A DNA stretch of 64,000 bases from positions 276,692 through 340,691 of the forward strand of contig JBGUXP010000006.1 in assembly GCA_045222295.1 (NCBI GenBank), read 5' to 3'. Each line of letters begins with the position of its first letter. Position 1 is the first letter of the stretch. The position numbers and the translations under genes are program-made. Positions 18,115 to 26,538 of the stretch are shown piece after piece. The stretch comes from Colimorpha sp045222295 (lineage in GTDB: Bacteria > Bacteroidota > Bacteroidia > Bacteroidales > P3). The notes under the pieces were generated by a model that worked only from the letters and a program-made list of their open reading frames with translations, searched no databases and was not told the origin of the DNA.

Positions 18115-18705
18115 CTACAGGCGGCTTTCAACGATGGCCCAGTCGACAATCTGCCACAGGGCGGCGAGGTGGTCGGCGCGACGGTTCTGGTAGTCGAGGT
18201 AGTAGGCATGCTCCCACACATCGAAGGTCAGCAGAGGCGTGAGGCCCATGGTGACGGGATTCTCAGCGTTTTTCTGCTGTGTGATGACCAGCTTGCCCTC
18301 CTTGTCAGTCGAGAGCCACACCCAGCCGCTGCCGAAGAGCGTAGTGCCCTTCTGCTCGAACTCTTTCTTGAAAGCCTCCACGCTGCCGAAGTCGCGCTCC
18401 AGCAGGGCTTTCATCTTCTCGCCCATCGGACGCGGGCTGTTGGAGAACTGCTCGAAATACAGCGCGTGATTCAGCACCTGTCCGGCGTTGTTAAACATGC
18501 CGCCGTCGGCTTTCTTTACCACCTCTGTCAAGGGCAGGTTCTCCAATCCGCTGCCAGGCAGCAGTTTGTTGAGGTTGTCGACGTATGCTTTCAGATGCTT
18601 TCCGTGGTGGAACGAGAGGGTTTCCTTGCTGATGATGGTGCCCAGATTGTCATAGTTCAGCGTGGGCATCGCGAATTGTCCGTTGACAGGCATAATGTCT
18701 TTCAT
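18115..18705 (-). CDS. sodB: Superoxide dismutase, Fe/Mn type (probably cambialistic)
   Basis: The 196-aa protein has all four metal ligands: His33 (SFHHGKH), His80 (NHALYFEQF), Asp162 and His166 (DVWEHAYYLDYQNRR). Gln76 in FNNAGQVLNH is at the position typical of Fe-type enzymes. Porphyromonas has a closely similar enzyme that accepts Fe or Mn. It removes superoxide in the cytosol and complements rubrerythrin in this window. A second ATG at residue 5 or 13 could be used instead. Confidence 0.94.
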   Translation of the reverse strand: MKDIMPVNGQFAMPTLNYDNLGTIISKETLSFHHGKHLKAYVDNLNKLLPGSGLENLPLTEVVKKADGGMFNNAGQVLNHALYFEQFSNSPRPMGEKMKALLERDFGSVEAFKKEFEQKGTTLFGSGWVWLSTDKEGKLVITQQKNAENPVTMGLTPLLTFDVWEHAYYLDYQNRRADHLAALWQIVDWAIVESRL

Positions 18706-18737
18706 ATTCCTATAATTTAATGTTTCTATTTTGAGTG

Positions 18738-18745
18738 CAAAGATA
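18738..18745 (-). promoter_or_regulatory. -7 promoter box TATCTTTG of sodB
   Basis: Minus-strand TATCTTTG followed by CA matches TAnnTTTG, 33 bases upstream of the sodB start. No good TTTG stands at 19-20 bases upstream. Confidence 0.55.
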
Positions 18746-18786
18746 CGAATATTTTCGAATATGGAAAAATAACAAGCACAAAAAAG

Positions 18787-18835
18787 GGGGCAGCTTGGTG
18801 TGCCGTCGGCTCTGCCGACAACCCGTGGCCGCCCC
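18787..18835 (-). terminator. Intrinsic terminator whose loop carries a 24-bp palindromic element
   Basis: On the minus strand a GGGGCGGC/GCTGCCCC stem is followed by CCCCCTTTTTT, fit to terminate the lipoprotein gene at 18871. Its loop holds 18796-18819, a 24-bp unit with a GTCGGC/GCCGAC hairpin. That unit matches the insertion nested in ribD at 52073-52096 in 22 of 24 bases. Confidence 0.75.
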
Positions 18836-18870
18836 GCTTCACATTAAAAATAGGGTTTTATGAAAAACCT

Positions 18871-19092
18871 TTATCGCTGGTGCTCGAGGCTATTGAGCTT
18901 TTTTTCCAGATAATCATTGTAGAGTTTGAGGTCGGAGAGTTCGAATTGGAGCGAGTCGTTTTGAGCCTCAAGACTATCTGCCCGTGACAATGCGGCATTG
19001 TATTCTGTGCGAGAGACAAATTCGTTGTCACAAGAGATGAAGAACAGCACTGCAGTAGCGAGGGGTAATATTAGATGTTTATTCTTTATCAT
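18871..19092 (-). CDS. Small lipoprotein with C-terminal coiled coil
   Basis: The 73-aa product has a signal sequence with a lipobox-like FISC (ATAVLFFISC) and then a heptad-patterned helix (ALSRADSLEAQNDSLQFELS). I start it at ATG 19092; the longer reading crosses the structured leader. It is probably a small outer-membrane-anchored coiled coil. No family recognised. Confidence 0.65.
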   Translation of the reverse strand: MIKNKHLILPLATAVLFFISCDNEFVSRTEYNAALSRADSLEAQNDSLQFELSDLKLYNDYLEKKLNSLEHQR

Positions 19093-19120
19093 TAAAAATC
19101 CGTGAATCTTTCGTTGTCGA

Positions 19121-19230
19121 GAGTCGAGGTTCCGGAAATCACCTATACCACAAACAAGAAAGCTCACGGATATCGTGAACGTCTTGCCTTCTTACGTGGT
19201 ATTTGTCTGAAATTTTCCGGATTTCGACTC
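19121..19230. ncRNA. Rod-like five-helix structured element, candidate small RNA or structured leader
   Basis: Five nested perfect helices: 121-127/224-230 (7 bp), 131-138/214-221 (8), 145-151/196-202 (7), 156-160/189-193 (5) and 164-168/174-178 (5), all plus 19000. Asymmetric internal loops separate them, the largest between helices 2 and 3. All pairs are Watson-Crick, so the strand cannot be told. It lies in the 412-base spacer between the small lipoprotein and yraN. It could be a stand-alone RNA (a 6S-like rod is one option) or the leader of the lipoprotein gene. Confidence 0.55.
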
Positions 19231-19479
19231 TACTAAGAAAAGCAAAAAACGCTTCTAAACTATACTATTTTCGTTGTTGTCTTTTCTGTTACAGCTATTA
19301 TTAGTTTATTCTACATTGCCATTGTTTCACGGTGCAAATTTACAAAATAATTTCTAACCGCTCGAAAAAAAAGTTCATGCATGTGCGTTTCTTGTTCATG
19401 ATATTACATTTTGTGACTTCCGGTCAACTATAAAGTATGGCGAAAAAGAAAATGTTACACCTGATTTGAAAGTTTTTCG

Positions 19480-19487
19480 TATCTTTG
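19480..19487 (+). promoter_or_regulatory. -7 promoter box TATCTTTG of yraN
   Basis: TATCTTTG followed by CA matches TAnnTTTG, 18 bases before the yraN ATG at 19505. Confidence 0.6.
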
Positions 19488-19504
19488 CAACCAAAAACAA
19501 CCTT

Positions 19505-19924
19505 ATGGCGCTACTGAAATTCCCCACCCATCGTGAGAGCACCCGCACGCAGGAAGAGCGGCGGGAATCGCTGGAGTTTGGTAAACTCGGGGAGCAGATG
19601 ACGGCAAAATACCTGACCGACAAAGGGTACATCATCCTCGAGCACAACTACCGTCGCGGACATCTGGAGATAGACCTTATTGCGTTGGATGGCGATGAGC
19701 TGGTCATCGTGGAGGTGAAGAGTCGCGCCTATGACAATATCCTGCAGCCAGAGGACGCGGTCGATCACAAAAAGCGGCTGGCGCTTATCCGCCTGGCCAA
19801 CGAATATGTCAAATCACACAACCGCAAGGAGAATGTACGGTTCGACATTGTCACCATTGTTTCGAAAGAAGGTAGTGCTGAAATCAAGCACCTTAAGAAC
19901 GCCTACAACGCGATGAGTTTCTGA
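19505..19924 (+). CDS. YraN/UPF0102 nuclease-fold protein
   Basis: The 139-aa protein shows the UPF0102 signature: FGKLGEQMTAKYLTDKGY, NYRRGHLEIDLIALDGDEL and VIVEVKSRAYD. This is a PD-(D/E)XK-like fold (Glu in GHLEIDL, EVK) with unproven nuclease activity. I use ATG 19505, 18 bases after the promoter box; a longer reading would start upstream of the promoter. It ends one base before the next gene's ATG, so both are co-transcribed. Confidence 0.85.
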   Translation: MALLKFPTHRESTRTQEERRESLEFGKLGEQMTAKYLTDKGYIILEHNYRRGHLEIDLIALDGDELVIVEVKSRAYDNILQPEDAVDHKKRLALIRLANEYVKSHNRKENVRFDIVTIVSKEGSAEIKHLKNAYNAMSF

Positions 19925-19925
19925 T

Positions 19926-21788
19926 ATGGAAAACGCGGGTACATATGCTGTTTCTGAGGTACTTCGATGTGAGGTATCGTTGTTTTCCAGCGTATTCGGC
20001 AAAGAGGCAAAACGGTATACATTGGACAATGTGCTGAAGAGTTTCGCCTCGCGGAGATATGCGAAAACCATCCGTGAGGCCCGCAGTTACTTGCGTAGTG
20101 GCGATTCTGAGATGTACAAGGCTTGCAAGTCGATGCTGCCGGTGGTGGCCTTCTGCGGTGTCTTCGAGGAGGGGCATTCGAAGGCCAATTTGGTGCGGTA
20201 CAACAACATTGTCATCATTGATATTGACCACCTGTCGGAGGAGGCTCTGCCGACGGTCGCGCAGCAACTGCAGCAGGACGAATATGTCTTCGCCTATTGG
20301 AAATCGCCCTCGGGAGCGGGCCTCAAAGGTCTGGTGCGTATCAGCGACGACGACAAATTGCCTATAGACGAGCACCACCGACAGGCGTTCCGTCAGTTGA
20401 CTGACCACTTCAAGAACAAATACGACATAGACATCGACCAATCTGGCTCTGATTACTCACGCTTGTGTTACGCTTGCTGGGATGAAGAACTGGTGATAAA
20501 GGAGAAGGCAAAGGTGTTCCCGGTGAACCACGATAGTGCCAAAATCGGGACACCAGACACCAAGTCCAACACCATCGTAAAACACAATAAAAGCCATGCC
20601 CACAAGGGTAGCGACCGACAGTCGGACATTGACACCATGCGAGATATCATACGCCACCTTAGGAGCACCGGGCGTTCCATCACCCACGAATACGAGAACT
20701 GGCTGCGTGTGGCATACGCCCTTGCTAGCACTTTTAGCCCCAAAACCGGCGAGACTTTCTTCCTTCTGTTAAGCCAGCAAGATGCTGACAAATTCGACCC
20801 CGATGCCTGTCGCCAGTTGCTCGACTATTGCTACGAGCATAATAATGGTCAGGTGACCATAGGCACGATAATCTATCTGGCTCAAAAAGAGGGATACCAG
20901 AAAAAGTGTTCTTTCAAGGCAATGGATATTCCTGAGTTCATTGATGTAATCCTCGCGGGTGGAGAGAGGGCGGACGAGGCGATGTACTATCTGCTGCATG
21001 AGCGGCTGAACAAGCAACTGCAGAAGAAGTTTGAGGTATACCAGCACCAGCTGATGGATGACTTTGAGGATGTGGTGGAGGATTTCTTCCTCTATCTTCG
21101 CGAGGGGAAGGACGGTAGAAACCGTACCCCCTACCACTCGCTCCAGCGCATCCAGAAACGGGAGGCCTTTGAATCGTGGATGCTCAGCGCTTTCCGCAAC
21201 TATCTCACCGTGCGTGCCGACAAAGAGGACAATCGGACAATCTGTTTATCGGATAATCAGGACATCCAAGCATCCGAAAATCCGAATCTCCTCACCGACG
21301 AGCGTAAACTCGCCATTGTCTCCCACCTCATCGCCTTCGCCCATCAGGTGTTCTATCCTCGCAGTCGCTTCATCTTCCTTCGAAGCCTCCTCACGATGCT
21401 CAACAAGCAGCAGGCGTTACCGAATGAAGAAATGGCGCGTGCCCTTGGGATGACCGACATCTCCTACCGCGTGAGCGTCCACCGTATGAAATGCCGCCTC
21501 GCGAAATACCGCACACTCCTGCTTCAGGGCGAGCGCCTCACCCTCGACGACTCGCATCAGCAGATGGCGCAATGCATCAACGATGACTTCGACCATCTCT
21601 ATCCCACGCTGATGCACTACTATGGTCAAACCCTCGATACCCTGAACCGTGCCGATGCCGTCAAGCAACTGCGTCAGGAATACCTCGCTGCCACCGGCAC
21701 CCTCCTCCACGAGCCCGAGTTACCCTACTCTCTCGCCCCCTCCATCTCTTCCTTCTGGACACGCCTCGAGAGATTCCTTATTGTGTAA
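19926..21788 (+). CDS. VirE-N/BT4734-like primase protein with PriCT-like middle and a novel C-terminal region
   Basis: The 620-aa protein has an N-terminal VirE-N/BT4734-like domain of the archaeo-eukaryotic primase type (residues about 45-215: NNIVIIDIDHL, YWKSPSGAGLKGLVRIS, DQSGSDYSRLCYACWD). A PriCT-2-like helical domain follows (about 240-325: YENWLRVAYALASTF). The remaining 295 residues include a helix-turn-helix-like segment (NEEMARALGMTDISYRVSV). No helicase domain follows, unlike mobile-element VirE proteins. It could be a domesticated replication or defence primase. It forms an operon with yraN (one-base gap). Confidence 0.7.
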   Translation: MENAGTYAVSEVLRCEVSLFSSVFGKEAKRYTLDNVLKSFASRRYAKTIREARSYLRSGDSEMYKACKSMLPVVAFCGVFEEGHSKANLVRYNNIVIIDIDHLSEEALPTVAQQLQQDEYVFAYWKSPSGAGLKGLVRISDDDKLPIDEHHRQAFRQLTDHFKNKYDIDIDQSGSDYSRLCYACWDEELVIKEKAKVFPVNHDSAKIGTPDTKSNTIVKHNKSHAHKGSDRQSDIDTMRDIIRHLRSTGRSITHEYENWLRVAYALASTFSPKTGETFFLLLSQQDADKFDPDACRQLLDYCYEHNNGQVTIGTIIYLAQKEGYQKKCSFKAMDIPEFIDVILAGGERADEAMYYLLHERLNKQLQKKFEVYQHQLMDDFEDVVEDFFLYLREGKDGRNRTPYHSLQRIQKREAFESWMLSAFRNYLTVRADKEDNRTICLSDNQDIQASENPNLLTDERKLAIVSHLIAFAHQVFYPRSRFIFLRSLLTMLNKQQALPNEEMARALGMTDISYRVSVHRMKCRLAKYRTLLLQGERLTLDDSHQQMAQCINDDFDHLYPTLMHYYGQTLDTLNRADAVKQLRQEYLAATGTLLHEPELPYSLAPSISSFWTRLERFLIV

Positions 21789-23003
21789 TCAATACGCTTT
21801 CGACAGGCACTCGTCGAGGGCGGCGGTGATGGCGGCGCGGTCGAGGTGCTGGCCTATGAAGACGAGCTTCTGCATGCGGTCGCCGTAGGTGTCATCCCAG
21901 TCGCGCTGCAGGTCGGGATTGCGGCGCATAAAGTCGAGCAGCTCGTCGTCGGGCATGGTGGCGTACCACTGGCCCGTGTCGCGCAGCGACACCTGTGAGC
22001 CGGCCTGCTCAAAGAGGTAGCAGGTGTCGGGCTCGGAGAGAAACCAACAAATTCCTTTGGCTCGGATGATATTGTTCGGCCAGTGACGCGCCACGAACTC
22101 GTCGAAACGGCCGAGGTTCATCGGCTCGCGACGGTAGTAGACAAAGGTGCCGATGCCGTATTCCTCCGCCTCACCTTCATCATGGTCGTGGTGATGATGG
22201 TGCTCGTGCTCATGATGGTGGTGTTCCTCTTCCAATTCTTCATTCTTAATTCTTAATTCTTCATTATCATTGTGCCCTTCAATCTCATTTATCCAAGCGG
22301 CGGATGTTGCCACCTTGTCGAAGTCGAACATGCCGGTGTAGAGAATCTTGCGGAAGTCGATGTCGCAGTAGTCGCACTCGATGATTTCGGCTTTCGGCTG
22401 GATGGCGCGGATAATCTCGCGGATGCGCCCCAGTTCGTCGGGCGTCACCATCGAGGACTTGTTGAGCAGGATGATGTTGCAGAACTCAATCTGCTGGATG
22501 ACGAGGTTCTCAATGTCGTCCTCCGCCAATCCCGGACGCAGCAGGTTCTTGCCGCTGCCGAACTCGTCCTTCATGCGCAGGGCGTCGACCACCGTGACGA
22601 TACTGTCCACCACTGGCACTCCGTCGCGGATGTATTCCGGTCCCATGGTGGGGATGGAACAGATGGTTTGTGCGATGGGCGCCGGCTCGCAGATGCCGCT
22701 GGCCTCAATGACGATATAATCGAAGCGTCGCTGGCTGATGATGTCGCGCAGCTGCTCCACGAGGTCCATCTTCAGCGTGCAGCAGATGCAGCCGTTCTGC
22801 AACGCCACGAGGCTCTCCTCTTTTTGCCCCACAATGCCGCCCTTCTCGATGAGGTCGGCGTCGATGTTCACCTCGCCGATGTCGTTCACGATGACGGCAA
22901 ACTTGATGCCTCGCTTGTTGTTCAGTATGCGGTTAAGGAGCGTTGTCTTGCCGCTGCCCAGATACCCTGTCAGCAGCAGAACAGGAGTGGATTGTATGTT
23001 CAT
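21789..23003 (-). CDS. CobW/COG0523 family G3E GTPase (metal chaperone)
   Basis: The 404-aa protein has the P-loop LLTGYLGSGKTTLLNRIL, the metal-binding CICC motif in NGCICCTLK, Walker B IVIEASGICEPAPI, an NKSS-type G4 motif and a C-terminal CobW domain. A His-rich linker (HHHHEHEHHHHHDHDEGE) would bind Zn, Ni or Co. Just before it the residues NDNEELRIKNEELEE translate a heptamer array. Likely role: GTP-driven metal delivery; the metal is not certain. It is convergent with the primase gene, whose stop abuts its stop. Confidence 0.9.
   Translation of the reverse strand: MNIQSTPVLLLTGYLGSGKTTLLNRILNNKRGIKFAVIVNDIGEVNIDADLIEKGGIVGQKEESLVALQNGCICCTLKMDLVEQLRDIISQRRFDYIVIEASGICEPAPIAQTICSIPTMGPEYIRDGVPVVDSIVTVVDALRMKDEFGSGKNLLRPGLAEDDIENLVIQQIEFCNIILLNKSSMVTPDELGRIREIIRAIQPKAEIIECDYCDIDFRKILYTGMFDFDKVATSAAWINEIEGHNDNEELRIKNEELEEEHHHHEHEHHHHHDHDEGEAEEYGIGTFVYYRREPMNLGRFDEFVARHWPNNIIRAKGICWFLSEPDTCYLFEQAGSQVSLRDTGQWYATMPDDELLDFMRRNPDLQRDWDDTYGDRMQKLVFIGQHLDRAAITAALDECLSKAY
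22234..22266. repeat. Heptamer array inside the CobW gene (AATTCTT type)
   Basis: 7-mers AATTCTT, CATTCTT, AATTCTT, AATTCTT and a degenerate CATTATC follow each other in coding DNA, giving repeated EEL-RIKN-EEL residues on the minus strand. Confidence 0.82.
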
Positions 23004-23008
23004 TTAGA

Positions 23009-23713
23009 TTAGTAGTTCTGCTTGTTGATTTCGAAGAAGGCTTGCGGGTGGTCGCAGACGGGGCAGACGTCGGGAGCCTTGGTGCCGACGACGATGTGAC
23101 CGCAGTTGCGGCATTCCCACACCTTCACCTCGCTCTTGGCGAAGACCTCATTGGCTTCGACGTTGTGCAGCAGGGCGCGGTAGCGCTCCTCGTGGTGTTT
23201 TTCTATCGCGGCCACGGCACGGAACTTGGCGGCCAGCTCTGTGAAGCCCTCGGCCTCGGCGGTCTTGGCGAAGCCCTCGTACATATCCGTCCACTCATAG
23301 TTCTCGCCGGCGGCGGCAGCGGCCAGGTTCTCGGCGGTGTCGCCGATGCCGTTCAGCTCTTTGAACCACAGTTTGGCGTGCTCCTTCTCGTTCTCGGCCG
23401 TCTGCAGAAAGAGGGCGGCAATCTGCTCATAGCCCTCCTTCTTGGCCTTCGAGGCGAAGTAGGTGTATTTGTTGCGGGCCTCGCTCTCACCGGCGAAAGC
23501 GGCATGCAGGTTCTTCTCCGTCTGTGTGCCAGCATAAGGATTTGAAGCCTTCACCTCAGCAACAGGCTCAAACTTCTCCTTCCCCTGCTTGCAGCGCGGA
23601 CATTTCCAGTCGGCCGGCAGTGCCTCGAATGGTGTTCCGGGAGCAATTCCCTGTGTGGGGTCGCCTTGTGCCGGGTCATATTCATACTTGCAAATGGTGC
23701 ATTTGTATTTCAT
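23009..23713 (-). CDS. Rubredoxin-rubrerythrin fusion
   Basis: The 234-aa protein carries an N-terminal rubredoxin (Cys5, Cys8, Cys38, Cys41; YKCTICKYEYDP and WKCPRC), a four-helix diiron domain (AAFAGESEARNKYTYFA, ENEKEHAKLWF, EKHHEERYRALL) and the usual C-terminal rubredoxin (ECRNCGH, DVCPVCDHP). Rubrerythrin reduces hydrogen peroxide in anaerobes; having rubredoxins at both ends could let it accept electrons without a separate carrier. It stands five bases from the CobW gene start. Confidence 0.93.
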   Translation of the reverse strand: MKYKCTICKYEYDPAQGDPTQGIAPGTPFEALPADWKCPRCKQGKEKFEPVAEVKASNPYAGTQTEKNLHAAFAGESEARNKYTYFASKAKKEGYEQIAALFLQTAENEKEHAKLWFKELNGIGDTAENLAAAAAGENYEWTDMYEGFAKTAEAEGFTELAAKFRAVAAIEKHHEERYRALLHNVEANEVFAKSEVKVWECRNCGHIVVGTKAPDVCPVCDHPQAFFEINKQNY

Positions 23714-23740
23714 AGCAATAGTATTTTATGGTTAATGACA

Positions 23741-24247
23741 TTATTTCTGCTTCACCCAGATGAGATTGGAGGTGTCGTAGCCGCGGCGTTGGGCTTCGGC
23801 GAGGATGGTGTCGAGGGTTTCCTTGGGCAGTTCGGAGGTGCGGGAAAGTATCCAGAGGTATTTGGCACTGCCGCTGCCGATGAGTGCCCACTGATAGTCG
23901 GCGTCGAGCAGCATGACGCGGTAGTCGCTGTAGAACGGGCCAAAGAAGGAGACGCGCAGCAAGGCAGGGGTATCGGTGGTCTTGGCCTTGCCGTTAGAGG
24001 TTTTGTTCTTGCCCTCCTTGATGCCGGTGTTCGTCACCGCAATCTTGCCGTCTTCGCGCAGCGCATAGTTGGCCTTGCAGAAATCCAGACCCCGCTCGAA
24101 GCTATGGTCAAAACGTGCAATCTCGTACCAGTCACCCAGATATCGGTTCAAATCCAGCGCCGCCACCGGCGTATTGTCCACTTTCTGTGCATTGCCGCAC
24201 CCTGCTAATAACAGAGCAAATACTGATGCAAAAATAGTTTTCTTCAT
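23741..24247 (-). CDS. blc: Bacterial lipocalin (lipoprotein)
   Basis: The 168-aa protein has a lipobox LLAGC and the lipocalin signature LNRYLGDWYEIARFDHSFE, then YALREDGKIAVTN and the C-terminal LWILSRTSELP. Blc-type lipocalins bind fatty acids or lysophospholipids at the outer membrane. Transcription probably starts from the promoter within the direct repeat at 24294-24327. Confidence 0.93.
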   Translation of the reverse strand: MKKTIFASVFALLLAGCGNAQKVDNTPVAALDLNRYLGDWYEIARFDHSFERGLDFCKANYALREDGKIAVTNTGIKEGKNKTSNGKAKTTDTPALLRVSFFGPFYSDYRVMLLDADYQWALIGSGSAKYLWILSRTSELPKETLDTILAEAQRRGYDTSNLIWVKQK

Positions 24248-24293
24248 GATGTGTAAGTTTTAATTGGTTAATAAGTTGATTTTCAAATTTTGT

Positions 24294-24327
24294 GCAAAGA
24301 TACGATTTTTATTTGGATTGACCAAAT
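24294..24327. repeat. Left copy of a 34-bp direct repeat containing the lipocalin promoter
   Basis: Matches 26578-26611 in 32 of 34 positions. On the minus strand it contains TTTG-N20-TATCTTTG, a full promoter, and a TTTGG/CCAAA palindrome over the -33 box. It borders the AbiE module. Confidence 0.85.
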
Positions 24328-24363
24328 TACTTTTTCAATTAGGCCAGCTTCAGGAGCAATAAA

Positions 24364-24395
24364 AGCCACGGCAAGCGTGGAGGCTTGCCGTGGCT
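24364..24395. terminator. 13-bp hairpin, probable terminator after the regulator remnant
   Basis: Perfect 13-bp arms 24364-24376 and 24383-24395 (AGCCACGGCAAGC) around a six-base loop, placed 20 bases beyond the stop at 24416. The following T-tract is weak. Confidence 0.65.
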
Positions 24396-24415
24396 ATAAC
24401 AAATTTAAGGGTTAA

Positions 24416-24772
24416 TCAATCTTTCTTCTCGGGTGGTATCAATTCCCAGTGGCCACTATAACCGCTGCCAACATAATGGACCCTATCGGACATTTGTTTA
24501 AGATACCTTGCAATCGTTTTGGAACTTAGTCCCAACTGCGTAGCGATAGATTCTCTAGTTATCTTGTTGTTAGCTGAGATTAATTCAAAAATGGCTTGAG
24601 GGACACCTTGAGGGACATCTTGAGTGCCACCTTTATTTATTTGATTACCTGTAATTTTACCATCTTGAATGTCACCTTGAGTGTCATCTTGAGGGACAAC
24701 TTTCCTGATGGTGGCACGGAGCATGAAGTCAAATTGTTTGAACTCCGGAGCGGGTTGGCCTACCTCGGCCAT
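24416..24772 (-). pseudogene. C-terminal remnant of a divergent-AAA/AlbA-2 regulator (RecG-like family)
   Basis: The 118-aa frame starts inside a conserved region (MAEVGQPAPEFKQFDFML) typical of the C-terminal half of divergent AAA-4/AlbA-2 ATP-binding regulators, continues through a DDTQGDIQDG low-complexity linker and ends with a winged-helix domain (RESIATQLGLSSKTIARYLK). The N-terminal ATP-binding part is absent. In another frame just upstream lies HEFFEKW, which suggests a frameshift at the break. It may still make a small DNA-binding protein, but is most likely a fragment. Confidence 0.65.
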
Positions 24773-24889
24773 TTCTCAAAGAACTCGTGAAAGATTTGAC
24801 TACAGTGTAAACGAGTGTGCGGTCCATCAACTGGTTGATTTTCCATCTCTCGTTGCTACCCGATGGCGGTTTGTTATTTATCAGTTATA

Positions 24890-25924
24890 TCAAACCCGAA
24901 GTAAATGAAACCTTTCCTGCAATTCTTCTATTCGTCTTATTAGGCTATCAAAGTCCATCGGATTACCATATATGAAACTTGATTTCATATTCTCATAGTC
25001 AGAACGAAAACGCTCCAGCAACCCTCCTTGTGGGCAGAAGGTGATTTTATCAGGCATATCCAGCGAATAATCCACACCGCCCACGTGGTAGAACTTTTGT
25101 CTGTGTTCTACGACAGTCTTGTACAAATCGACATCCGTGATAGCCGAACGTCCGTACTCCGTATCCATAAGCCTCTCCAAGTCATATAAATGCCTACTCA
25201 TACGCAATGTCCTCGGATTCTTCCTTTGGAACTCCTCGTTCAGCAGCATGGCCTTCTCCAAGAAAGTACGAGTTGGCGATATTGTTGTGATGTCACAAGC
25301 CGCCTCGTTGTCTTCGTCATTAAAGCCATCTGATATCAACGACGATATATGCTTTACCTCGAAAGGCTCACGCATCGACAAACAGCTGATTTCCAACTTC
25401 ACCATTGGCTTTACATAGGTGTGTCCACTCGCGAAGATACTCGGATATCGCACCAACAGTATAGTAGGGTCGGCATCGTGGTCGATTGGTTTCTCTCCCC
25501 CTGCTGTCTGGTGCATTGTCACGCCTTCGACCGTCACATCAAGTCCTGCAACCTTCAGCGCATTCTCCAGTTCCACCTTCAATTCCCCCAACACAAAGTC
25601 GCGAGAAGCTTTCCGCAACATCTTAATCTGGTTATTATTCTCACAACGGGCGCAAACCAGACCTTTCTCCAGAAGGAAAAAGTCACGATAGAGGGCTATG
25701 TCAATGTCTTCTGAAAAGCGATTGATTAACCCCCAACCTTTGCTCAGGCTTGTGCCGCCCTTGAAAAATGCGTACTTGCTGACATTCAGACCAAACAAGG
25801 TCTTCAACACCATTGTTACCCACCAATCTTTCTCCACTGACTCTGGGGCGATATTCTTCTCCTCGGACACTTGGTTTACCATATAGAGCCTATCGGCCAA
25901 GTCGTTGTCAATCCACCTGCTCAT
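24890..25924 (-). CDS. AbiEii/AbiGii-family nucleotidyltransferase toxin
   Basis: The 344-aa protein has the nucleotidyltransferase motif KGGTSLSKGWGLINRFSEDIDIAL (GGTSL and SEDID being the key residues) and a conserved SLDMPDKITF / C-terminal helical part. AbiEii toxins are thought to modify tRNA or inhibit growth during phage infection. Its start overlaps the antitoxin gene by four bases (ATGA), as usual for a type IV toxin-antitoxin pair. Confidence 0.92.
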   Translation of the reverse strand: MSRWIDNDLADRLYMVNQVSEEKNIAPESVEKDWWVTMVLKTLFGLNVSKYAFFKGGTSLSKGWGLINRFSEDIDIALYRDFFLLEKGLVCARCENNNQIKMLRKASRDFVLGELKVELENALKVAGLDVTVEGVTMHQTAGGEKPIDHDADPTILLVRYPSIFASGHTYVKPMVKLEISCLSMREPFEVKHISSLISDGFNDEDNEAACDITTISPTRTFLEKAMLLNEEFQRKNPRTLRMSRHLYDLERLMDTEYGRSAITDVDLYKTVVEHRQKFYHVGGVDYSLDMPDKITFCPQGGLLERFRSDYENMKSSFIYGNPMDFDSLIRRIEELQERFHLLRV

Positions 25925-26523
25925 GCTGTTATTTCCTTTCTCAGGTTAGACAGTACTTTTCTGATCCAAGCCGGTGCCAGTTGCAGGTCGCTTTGCCAGT
26001 TTTTTTCTTCAGGATTTTCCTCTATCAGTTTTCTGATAATGCCAAGATGTTCATTTGTCAGGTTTTCTTTCCCGATAGCCTTCATGGCCAGCACCAAGAC
26101 TGGGACCAGCTCTCCCTTGTACTCGAAGTTCTTTGGGACACTCCGACGCAGTTTGATTGTTCTTTTTCCCAACTTAATTTCCCGTGCTGAGCCACTCGTT
26201 ATATACTCCAAGTTCATTGGAACCTGCTCCGAAAGTCCCAATTGGTTCATCGCTGTGTTGCCAGTAGGCAGAATCTTGGCTTTATCACGCACGGCAATGG
26301 CCTTCACAATATCGCTTACAGGCGGATACACCACTCCAAAACGACTCCTCGCGGGCTTCAAGTAAATACCGAACGCAATACGTTCCAACATACCCTGGGC
26401 GCACAAGTCTGACAGAACATGACGAACATACTCTTCGTCATGCTCGGGGAAGCTATTATTAAAGAACAGCGTCCCATCAGTGCTCTTAGCGATGGTTTTT
26501 CTAATACTTTCTATTACAGTCAT
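25921..26523 (-). CDS. AbiEi-like antitoxin and autorepressor (DUF6088)
   Basis: About 200 aa from ATG 26523 (MTVIESIRKTIAK); a GTG at 26544 would add seven residues but lies inside the likely operator. The N-terminal winged helix (HVLSDLCAQGMLERIAFGIY) is followed by the DUF6088/AbiEi body (VYPPVSDIVKAIAVRD, PTGNTAMNQLGLSEQVP). Related antitoxins bind inverted repeats in their own promoter. Confidence 0.9.
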   Translation of the reverse strand: MTVIESIRKTIAKSTDGTLFFNNSFPEHDEEYVRHVLSDLCAQGMLERIAFGIYLKPARSRFGVVYPPVSDIVKAIAVRDKAKILPTGNTAMNQLGLSEQVPMNLEYITSGSAREIKLGKRTIKLRRSVPKNFEYKGELVPVLVLAMKAIGKENLTNEHLGIIRKLIEENPEEKNWQSDLQLAPAWIRKVLSNLRKEITA

Positions 26524-26538
26524 ATTCCCATTATTTGC

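Noticed and set aside
24773..24889. Intact N-terminal part of the regulator at 24416
   Set aside because: Only a short HEFFEKW match in another frame is seen; no ATP-binding region remains.
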